Below, piece after piece: positions 1-4,803 of a stretch of DNA of 7,803 nt. The position numbers and the translations under genes were made by a program. Source of the DNA: Acidobacteriota bacterium. GTDB lineage: Bacteria; Acidobacteriota; Vicinamibacteria; Vicinamibacterales; CAVVIG01. The notes beneath the pieces are model-generated. The model was not told where the DNA came from and searched no databases. It saw only the letters and a program-made list of their open reading frames with translations. The stretch spans positions 1 to 7,803 of the forward strand of contig QHWL01000163.1 of assembly GCA_003222555.1 (NCBI GenBank). Direction: 5' to 3'. The first letter of the stretch is position 1. Each line of letters starts with the position of its first letter.

Positions 1-406
1 CAAAGAGCACGAGCGTGCCGCGGTCGTCGCCGCCCAAAGAGCGGACGGCCTGGTGCGCCGCGTCGCGCGCGCGATGCCAGTGGTCGCCGAAGCCCATGCT
101 GGCCGATTGATCGAGCACGATGACGATTTCGCGCGAGCCGCCCGCGATGGCGGCGGCTGCGGCAGCCTGCCGAAGGAACGGACGCGCGAACGCTGCCACG
201 ATCATGAGAATCGCGGCCGCGCGCATCATCAGCAGCAGCCAGTGACGGATGCGCCGGCGGCGCACCGATTGATACGGAATGCGCCGGACGAACATCAGCG
301 AGGGGAACTCGATGACGCGCTTGCGTTCCCGCTGGATCAGATGAATGAAAACCGGAATCGCCAGCGCGGCAAGGCCGAGGAGGAACGCAGGAGCGAGGAA
401 TGACAT
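1..406 (-). CDS. BatA-type membrane VWA protein, N-terminal part (runs off left edge)
   Basis: The frame read leftwards from the ATG at 406 stays open for 135 codons to the window edge, so only the N-terminus is visible. It begins MSFLAPAFLLGLAALAIP, typical of the BatA/two-anchor N-terminal domain. A first membrane helix lies at about residues 3-23, then a basic loop (QRERKR, RRIPYQSVRRRRIRHW), then a second helix at about 55-75. A von Willebrand A domain starts at about residue 93 with REIVIVLDQSASM. Its DxSxS metal-binding (MIDAS) motif is D99, S101 and S103. BatA-like proteins are membrane-anchored VWA proteins encoded with MoxR and DUF58, as here. No good Shine-Dalgarno is seen; the gene follows the DUF58 gene after a 105-bp AT-rich palindromic gap. 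Family assignment is strong; the rest of the protein and its exact role cannot be seen. Confidence 0.9.
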   Translation of the reverse strand, partial: MSFLAPAFLLGLAALAIPVFIHLIQRERKRVIEFPSLMFVRRIPYQSVRRRRIRHWLLLMMRAAAILMIVAAFARPFLRQAAAAAAIAGGSREIVIVLDQSASMGFGDHWHRARDAAHQAVRSLGGDDRGTLVLF

Positions 407-415
407 GCTGCAACC

Positions 416-511
416 AATTTACAATTTACAATTTACAATTTTTACACCGGACAATTTACAAAGCGAGAACGCGACGGCCCTTTGTAAATTCCTAATTGTA
501 AATTGTAAATT
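416..511. repeat. AT-rich nested inverted repeat built from ACAATTT heptads
   Basis: The gap between the DUF58 stop and the BatA start is very AT-rich in a GC-rich window. Three exact tandem ACAATTT heptads lie at 421-441, after a degenerate one at 414-420, and a further copy is at 451-457. The right side carries the inverse, AATTGTA, at 494-500 and 501-507. The outer arms (416-433 with 494-511) form an 18-bp perfect inverted repeat. Inside them 453-463 pairs perfectly with 480-490 (11 bp, 16-nt GC-rich loop). The element abuts the DUF58 stop codon (512-514). As RNA it could fold into a long hairpin that attenuates transcription or protects an mRNA end. There is no clean stem plus U-run, so I do not call it a terminator. 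Confidence 0.85.
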
Positions 512-1426
512 TCACCTGACCCGCATCAGCCGCTCGCGCGACGATAGATAGCTGAACAGCGTGCGATCGAGCGGCTCCGCTGTGTTCACAACCGTGTAGT
601 CGATCCGGTGCTCCGAAAACTTCGTCGTGAGCGCGGCGATGTGCTCCCGGATGAGCGCGCGGTACTGCTCCGCGAACGACTCGGGCACGACCGGCACCTG
701 CTCGCCGCTCTCGAGGTCCTGAAAGCTCGACGCCTCCGAGTAGCCGAAGTCGAGCTCGGCCGGGTCGAGCACGTGAAAGACAATGAGATCGTTGCCGAGG
801 AACCGCAGCGGCTTGATCGCGTCCAGCACTTCGTCGGGATCTTCGTAGAAGTCCGAGACGAGCGCGAGAATCCCGCGGCGCCGGAAATGCTCGGCCATCT
901 TGCGCAGCGGCTGGCCGAGATTCCCGGGCCGCTCCGCCTTTGCGCGATCGAGCGTGTGCAGCACCACGTTGAAATGCTTGGCTGAAGGCGGCACGTGGGC
1001 AACGACGTCGGTGTCGAAGGTGATGATCCCGACGCGGTCGCGCTGCCGATGCGCGAGATACGTGAGGCACGCCGCCAGATAGCTCGCATACTCGAGCTTC
1101 GAGATGCCGCGGCTGGCAAACTGCATGGATTTCGAGACGTCGAACAGCACCGAAAAGTTGGTGTTGGTGTCGGCCTCGTACTGCTTGACGTAGTAGCGAT
1201 CCGTGCGCGCGTACACGCGCCAGTCGACCCGGCGGATATCGTCGCCCGCCACGTAGCCCCGATGCTCGGCGAAATCGATCGACGCGCCGAAATACGGCGC
1301 GCGATGGAGGCCGTTGATGAAGCCGTCCACCACGGTGCGCGCCAGCAGGTCGAGGCTCCCGATCCGCGCCAGGATTTTCGGATCGACGAACCGCGCGCCG
1401 GGAATCGCTCCGCGTCCCGCTTCCAT
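512..1426 (-). CDS. DUF58 domain protein (VWA-like MoxR partner)
   Basis: This is a 304-aa protein without membrane segments, presumably cytosolic. The DUF58 signature is seen as RGYVAGDDIRRVDWR at residues 56-70. A VWA-type fold follows: FSVLFDVSKSM supplies a DxSxS MIDAS motif (D96, S98, S100), DRVGIITFDTDV lies at about 130-141, and LALVSDFYED (D192) is a later acidic strand end. DUF58 proteins are standard neighbours of MoxR ATPases and are thought to be substrates or adaptors for them. It lies 286 bp downstream of moxR on the same strand, unusually far for this pair, because repeats fill the gap. The ATG start at 1426 has an AAAGGA only one base upstream, closer than a normal Shine-Dalgarno, so the exact start is less certain than the family. 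Confidence 0.93.
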   Translation of the reverse strand: MEAGRGAIPGARFVDPKILARIGSLDLLARTVVDGFINGLHRAPYFGASIDFAEHRGYVAGDDIRRVDWRVYARTDRYYVKQYEADTNTNFSVLFDVSKSMQFASRGISKLEYASYLAACLTYLAHRQRDRVGIITFDTDVVAHVPPSAKHFNVVLHTLDRAKAERPGNLGQPLRKMAEHFRRRGILALVSDFYEDPDEVLDAIKPLRFLGNDLIVFHVLDPAELDFGYSEASSFQDLESGEQVPVVPESFAEQYRALIREHIAALTTKFSEHRIDYTVVNTAEPLDRTLFSYLSSRERLMRVR

Positions 1427-1450
1427 GTCCTTTTACCTTATTTAATTCTC

Positions 1451-1462
1451 GTGGGGCCCCAC
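1451..1462. other. 12-bp perfect palindrome before the DUF58 gene
   Basis: GTGGGGCCCCAC is its own reverse complement. It sits 25 bp upstream of the DUF58 start on the minus strand. As RNA it would give only a 4-bp stem with a GGCC loop, and no U-run follows, so a terminator is not supported. It may be a protein-binding site or chance in GC-rich DNA. Confidence 0.4.
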
Positions 1463-1473
1463 CCCCACTCGCT

Positions 1474-1530
1474 GGCACGACCTTCGCTGTCCCTCGGCCT
1501 CGAGCGTAGACTCTCGGCCTCGGGGTGAAA
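1474..1530 (-). repeat. Direct repeat A, copy near the DUF58 gene
   Basis: A 57-bp segment whose 44-bp core (1487-1530) is identical to 1570-1613, 83 bp away. The remaining 13 bases differ from the other copy by one substitution and one indel. The core itself contains CTCGGCCTCG twice. It is non-coding and lies in the moxR-DUF58 gap. No terminal repeats or transposase are visible, so it is described only as an intergenic direct repeat. Confidence 0.85.
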
Positions 1531-1557
1531 GTCGCGGGCCCCTCACTCCCGTAGACC

Positions 1558-1613
1558 GGCACGACTTCACTGTCCCTCGGCCTCGAGCGTAGACTCTCGG
1601 CCTCGGGGTGAAA
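1558..1613 (-). repeat. Direct repeat A, copy near moxR
   Basis: Second copy of the element at 1474-1530, with an identical 44-bp core at 1570-1613. The 27 bp between the copies (1531-1557) are not repeated. Its minus-strand 5' end lies six bases after the stop codon of the duplicated moxR tail, so the two duplications are almost contiguous. Confidence 0.85.
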
Positions 1614-1619
1614 CTCCTT

Positions 1620-1693
1620 CTACATCCCCGACTTCGGGGTCGGGACGACCGACAACAGATCGTCGACGATCGAATCGGTCGTGATGCCTTCCG
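1620..1693 (-). pseudogene. Duplicated 3' end of moxR (orphan tail fragment)
   Basis: These 74 bp match the true moxR 3' end at 1713-1786 with one mismatch, offset by 93 bp (exactly 31 codons). The copy retains the last 23 codons (EGITTDSIVDDLLSVVPTPK and the final SGM) and the TAG stop. The one difference is synonymous (GTG versus GTC, both valine). An ATG at 1703 reads into it in frame and gives a possible 27-aa peptide starting MGITEGITTD. No ribosome binding site is visible, so a remnant of tandem duplication is the simpler reading. The copy lies just after the real moxR stop and before the DUF58 gene. Confidence 0.85.
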
Positions 1694-1712
1694 TGATACC
1701 CATCAGCTTTCA

Positions 1713-1786
1713 CTACATCCCCGACTTCGGGGTCGGCACGACCGACAACAGATCGTCGACGATCGAATCGGTCGTGATGCCTTCCG
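1713..1786 (-). repeat. Direct repeat B, parental copy within the moxR 3' end
   Basis: This is the parental copy of the 74-bp duplication, encoding the MoxR C-terminus and its TAG stop (1713-1715). It includes a perfect 14-bp palindrome GATCGTCGACGATC and, at the very end, the inverted repeat CCCCGACTTCGGGG. Either palindrome could have helped slippage during replication and so produced the second copy at 1620-1693. Confidence 0.85.
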
Positions 1787-2747
1787 ACTCGGCGCGAAAG
1801 TTGGTGAGCACGCGATGCCGCAGCACGGGATGCGCCATCGCGCGGATGTCCTCGAAGCTGACGTGGTAGCGGCCGCTCGTCAGGGCGCGGGCCTTGGCGC
1901 CGAGCACGAGGTACTGTGCCGCGCGGACGCTCGCGCCGAACGCGACCCACTTCTTCACCGATTCGGGCGCCTTATTCGACTTGGGCCGGCTGGTGCGCAC
2001 CAGCGTGAGCGCGTACCGCATGATGGGCTCGGCCACCGGCACGCGTCGCACCAGCCGCTGGAAGGCAATCAGGTCGGCGCCGGTCACCGGGCGCGTGAAC
2101 TGCGGATCCTGTATCGCCGTCGTCGTCCGCACGACCTCGAACTCTTCGTCTTCCGGCGGATGGTCGATGATGATGTGGAACATGAAGCGATCGAGCTGCG
2201 CTTCGGGAAGCGGATACGTGCCCTCGAGCTCGATGGGGTTCTGCGTCGCGAACACGTAGAACGGCTCGTCGAGGACGTAGGTGCGCCCCTGAATCGTGAC
2301 GCGGTGTTCCTGCATCGCCTCGAGCAGCGCCGATTGCGTCTTCGGCGGGGTGCGGTTGATTTCGTCGGCGAGGACGATGTTGCTGAAGATCGGCCCGGGC
2401 GCAAACACCATCTGGCGCCGGCCGGTGGTGGTGTCTTCCTGAATGAGGTCGGTCCCGGTGATGTCGGACGGCATCAGATCGGGCGTGAACTGGATGCGCG
2501 TGAACTTGAGATCCAGCACGCGCGCGAGCGTCTGGATGAGCAGCGTTTTCGCGAGGCCGGGGACGCCGACGATGAGGCTGTTGCCACCGACGAAGAGCGT
2601 CAACAGGACGAGCTGAACGACGTCGTCCTGGCCCACGATCTGCTTCTGCAGCTCCGTGACAATCTGCTTTCGGCCGGCATTCAAGCGATCGGCAAGCGCG
2701 ACATCGTTTGCCGACTCGAGATCCACTGTGCCTTGATGAAGTTCCAC
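1713..2747 (-). CDS. MoxR family AAA+ ATPase
   Basis: Numbering is from the GTG at 2747 (344 aa, usual for MoxR). MoxR ATPases are hexameric chaperone-like AAA+ proteins that remodel or activate VWA-containing partners. Visible motifs are Walker A GVPGLAKT (61-68), Walker B IVLADEI (124-130), sensor 1 ATQN (167-170) in FATQNPIELEGTYPLPEAQL, the arginine of LDRF (R187), and GASVRAAQYL (sensor 2 region, R274). The C-terminal lid follows. All catalytic motifs are intact. The frame stays open to a GTG at 2855, but that extension would run through GCAGG hairpin repeats and gives Arg/Gly-rich sequence unlike the family. The GTG at 2747 has GAAAGGGG five bases upstream and is preferred. The gene lies between DUF4159 and DUF58, and its last 74 bp are duplicated downstream. 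Confidence 0.95.
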   Translation of the reverse strand: MELHQGTVDLESANDVALADRLNAGRKQIVTELQKQIVGQDDVVQLVLLTLFVGGNSLIVGVPGLAKTLLIQTLARVLDLKFTRIQFTPDLMPSDITGTDLIQEDTTTGRRQMVFAPGPIFSNIVLADEINRTPPKTQSALLEAMQEHRVTIQGRTYVLDEPFYVFATQNPIELEGTYPLPEAQLDRFMFHIIIDHPPEDEEFEVVRTTTAIQDPQFTRPVTGADLIAFQRLVRRVPVAEPIMRYALTLVRTSRPKSNKAPESVKKWVAFGASVRAAQYLVLGAKARALTSGRYHVSFEDIRAMAHPVLRHRVLTNFRAESEGITTDSIVDDLLSVVPTPKSGM

Positions 2748-2751
2748 GCGC

Positions 2752-2759
2752 GCCCCTTT
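2752..2759 (-). promoter_or_regulatory. Probable ribosome binding site of moxR
   Basis: GAAAGGGG on the minus strand, followed by five bases and then the GTG at 2747. It decides the start over the upstream GTG at 2855. A perfect 8-bp hairpin (2762-2779) ends two bases upstream of it and might affect its accessibility. Confidence 0.55.
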
Positions 2760-2761
2760 CG

Positions 2762-2837
2762 GCAGGTCGAACGACCTGCGCTCACGATTCCGTGCAGGTC
2801 TGATGCCTGCGCCACGACCGGCAGGCCCGAGACCTGC
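2762..2837. repeat. Cluster of three GCAGG...CCTGC palindromes upstream of moxR
   Basis: Three short inverted repeats lie in a row at 2762-2779, 2794-2810 and 2821-2837. The first is perfect, GCAGGTCG and CGACCTGC around a 2-nt loop. The other two have 5-bp stems (GCAGG/CCTGC) around 7 nt, and both are followed by GCGCCAC on the plus strand. The shared design indicates copies of one REP-like element. They occupy most of the 5' leader of moxR. Whether they act in mRNA folding or are passive repeats cannot be told from this window. Confidence 0.8.
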
Positions 2838-2853
2838 GCCACCTCGAAAGTTC

Positions 2854-2888
2854 ACGTTTCAACGCGGAGCGCGCAGAGCTCGCAGAGT
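2854..2888 (-). repeat. CTCTGCG interspersed repeat, intergenic copy
   Basis: On the minus strand this is a run of 9-bp units CTCTGCGNG ending in GCGTTGAAACGT. It matches 4735-4769 at 29 of 35 positions by eye. It lies between the DUF4159 stop and the moxR leader. Similar CTCTGCG-rich intergenic repeats occur in many environmental bacterial genomes (general recollection, not checked). Confidence 0.8.
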
Positions 2889-2942
2889 TTTTTGAGGATC
2901 CGCCTCTCGTGTCTCTTACGGGCCGTGCGTTGAGCGTGACCA

Positions 2943-3734
2943 CTAATGTGTCATGCCGTAGATGATGTAGTTAACGCCGAGCTTATACGCTTCGTTGGAT
3001 TCGTCGATCGGCTTGAATCCCGTGTCCGACCATTCCCAGTATTCCGAGATGTCGGTGTTGTAGTTCACCATCACCATCATCCGCTTATTCGGATCGTTGC
3101 CCTCGAAGATCGCCCGGAACGACGGTGCGCCGCGATCGTAATACTGCGGGACGATGTCGAGACTGTCGATCTCGAAGAAGGAGTGGAAAATCGTCTTCGA
3201 TGCGTCGAGCTCGACGAACCGCCCTTCCGGCAGCACGCGTTGTATCTGCTGCTCGAAATTGTTCCAGTCGTAGCCGCCGCGGAAGTCGTCGAAGATCACG
3301 AAGCCACCCTTCAGCAGGTACGCACGAAAGTTGGCCGCCTCCTTGTCCGACATGAACCAGCGGCCCGGCTCGGCCATGTAGGCGAGCGGATACTTGAACA
3401 GGTCCGGATCGTCGAGCGCAAGGATGTTGCTCTCCTCCGTGTGCGGCGCCAGATAGCTGATCTCGTTCATGATCTTCATGAAGTGCCGCTCGCCGGTCGG
3501 GTAGTCGTGCGACCATGCGGCGCGCTGGGACTGGAACGGGATCGGCGGACCGTATCGCAGCCGGACGAACGTGAACTTTCCGTCGTAGCGGGCGTTCGGT
3601 TCGATTGCTGCGCCGCTGCCACCGCCGAATCCGCCAAATCCGCCGAAGCCGCCGCCCCGCTGCGCCAGAGCGGTGGCGGCCAGCGCGACAATTCCCGCGG
3701 CGCTCAGCGCGCGCGTGAACCCCTTCGGCCTCAT
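2943..3734 (-). CDS. Exported DUF4159 domain protein
   Basis: The 263-aa product starts with a Sec-type signal peptide: basic MRPKGFTR, a hydrophobic stretch to about residue 23, and a likely cut near ALAQ (24-25). A glycine/phenylalanine-rich linker follows (FGGFGGFGGG, about 30-39). The DUF4159 domain spans about 52-261, with FTFVRLRYG (55-62), DDPDLFKYPLAYM (108-120), the strand LKGGFVIFDDFRGG (141-154), HSFFEIDSL (184-192) and the ending GVNYIIYGMTH. DUF4159 has a Rossmann/GATase-like look, but its biochemical role is not known to me. It begins 10 bp after the caspase-fold gene, with a poor ribosome site, so translation is probably coupled. DUF4159 genes are common neighbours of MoxR, DUF58 and BatA genes. 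Confidence 0.92.
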   Translation of the reverse strand: MRPKGFTRALSAAGIVALAATALAQRGGGFGGFGGFGGGSGAAIEPNARYDGKFTFVRLRYGPPIPFQSQRAAWSHDYPTGERHFMKIMNEISYLAPHTEESNILALDDPDLFKYPLAYMAEPGRWFMSDKEAANFRAYLLKGGFVIFDDFRGGYDWNNFEQQIQRVLPEGRFVELDASKTIFHSFFEIDSLDIVPQYYDRGAPSFRAIFEGNDPNKRMMVMVNYNTDISEYWEWSDTGFKPIDESNEAYKLGVNYIIYGMTH

Positions 3735-3744
3735 CGCACCGCAC

Positions 3745-4803
3745 TCATTTCTTGCCTTCGAGCTCGCGAATGGCCCGGGTTTTCACGGCCAGGTCGACGA
3801 GGAGCTTCTCCATCTGCTGCTCGTACTGCGTCGCGTCCATCCCGGTCTGGCGCAGCTTCAGTTGGCCAATCTGATCTTCGAGCGCTCGCTGCTGCTCGAT
3901 GAGCGCCCTCAACGCCGGGTCCGCGATGGTCGCCGCAGCCGCCGCCCGGCTCCGGTCGGATTCGAGAAAAAGCGTCGCGGCGAGCTTGCCTTGGTTGCCG
4001 TCGTCGAGCGCCGCATGCTCGGTGAGGATGAGCCCTTGCTGTTCGTACGACTTGGCGACCTTGGTGCGGGCGTACTCGAAGGCTTCGAAGACCGATACGC
4101 GGCCGTTGCGATCGCTGTCGGCGGCGTTGTCTTCGAACGCTTCCACGAAATACGACGGGAAGCGGGTCTCGTTTCTTTCGCCGCCGGTTTTTGTCGCCGT
4201 GACGATGGTGCGGCCCGGTCCGGTGAGGGCCGCCAGGAAACCGCCGCTCGCGCTGGCCGTATTCACGAAGGCGACACGCTGGGTCTGCAGCTTCGCGAGC
4301 AGGGCCGCGTAGTCGGTGGCGGTCAGATCGGGCCCAGGCAAATTGAAGGCCGACACACGTCCGTCGAAGCTCCCGTGTCCGATGAGCAGCACGAACACCT
4401 CGTCGTTGGGCCGCGCGCGCGCCGCGATGTCGGCGAACGCCTTCTCCACGCTCTCCTTGGTCGACCGTCCGCGAATCCGCGTCGGATCCTGGTCGGGCTT
4501 CTCCGCCAAATAGGTGACGTTGGCTTCGGGCACCCCGCCGCGCTTCTTGGCGGCGTCGACGATCGTCGAGGCCCATTTGTGAAAACGCTCGGCATGCTCG
4601 TCGTCTCCCGCCACGCCCGTGACGACCAGCACGTGCGTCTCCTGCGCGGCAACTGGCCGCGCGAGACCGCACAACAAAACTGCGCTCAGTGCGCCGGCTG
4701 TTGCGCAGGCCTTCACCGCCCGTGAAAAAATGCGACGTTTGAACGCAGAGCACGCAGAGCACGCCGAGAAATCTTTAAGCTCGCGTTGGCCGGAGACGCT
4801 CAT
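3745..4803 (-). CDS. Secreted caspase/C13-like fold protein with EF-hand-like loop, catalytic Cys replaced
   Basis: Numbering is from the ATG at 4803 (352 aa), which overlaps the upstream stop as ATGA. A signal peptide is seen (hydrophobic about 32-49, likely cut after PVAAQ, residue 54). The domain begins THVLVVTGVAGDD. FVLLIGHGSFDG carries the expected catalytic His (H143). The cysteine loop reads VNTASASGG, so alignment with the legumain motif EACESG puts Ser184 where Cys belongs. A canonical EF-hand loop spans D229-E240 (D229, D231, N233, S237, E240). A charged, probably coiled-coil tail covers about 297-350. It may be an inactive scaffold or a non-cysteine enzyme; activity is unknown. 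An alternative start is the GTG at 4716 (323 aa, MKACATAGALSAVLL signal), which would leave the CTCTGCG repeat at 4735-4769 untranslated. The 4803 start has AAAGG six bases upstream and is preferred. Confidence 0.85.
   Translation of the reverse strand: MSVSGQRELKDFSACSACSAFKRRIFSRAVKACATAGALSAVLLCGLARPVAAQETHVLVVTGVAGDDEHAERFHKWASTIVDAAKKRGGVPEANVTYLAEKPDQDPTRIRGRSTKESVEKAFADIAARARPNDEVFVLLIGHGSFDGRVSAFNLPGPDLTATDYAALLAKLQTQRVAFVNTASASGGFLAALTGPGRTIVTATKTGGERNETRFPSYFVEAFEDNAADSDRNGRVSVFEAFEYARTKVAKSYEQQGLILTEHAALDDGNQGKLAATLFLESDRSRAAAAATIADPALRALIEQQRALEDQIGQLKLRQTGMDATQYEQQMEKLLVDLAVKTRAIRELEGKK
4735..4769 (-). repeat. CTCTGCG interspersed repeat, copy at the 5' end of the caspase-fold gene
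   Basis: Second copy of the repeat at 2854-2888, in the same orientation, with shared CTCTGCG units and a shared terminal AAACGT. If the ATG at 4803 is used, it is translated as FSACSACSAFKR just before the signal peptide. If the GTG at 4716 is used, it lies in an 83-bp intergenic space. Confidence 0.8.

Noticed and set aside
414..511. CRISPR-like array in the heptad repeats
   Set aside because: The units are 7 bp, directly adjacent and inverted across the centre, with no unique spacers and no cas genes.
1451..1462. Rho-independent terminator after moxR
   Set aside because: The GTGGGGCCCCAC palindrome has a short stem and no following U-run on the minus strand.
492..1562. A 356-codon minus-strand frame overlapping the DUF58 gene in another phase
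   Set aside because: It is Arg/Ala-rich with no motifs, and it runs through the intergenic repeats. The overlapping 304-aa frame carries the DUF58 signature.
2748..2855. N-terminal extension of MoxR to the GTG at 2855
   Set aside because: It would translate the palindromic repeats into Arg/Gly-rich sequence unlike MoxR N-termini. The GTG at 2747 has a ribosome site and gives the normal length.
1608..3902. Long plus-strand open frames opposite moxR and the DUF4159 gene
   Set aside because: They are antisense shadows of well-supported genes, of low-complexity charged composition and without family motifs.
4716..4803. Tat signal or lipoprotein signal on the caspase-fold protein
   Set aside because: The KRRIFS stretch is not a full Tat motif, and the Cys in VLLCGL has Leu at the -1 position, where a lipobox needs Gly, Ala or Ser.
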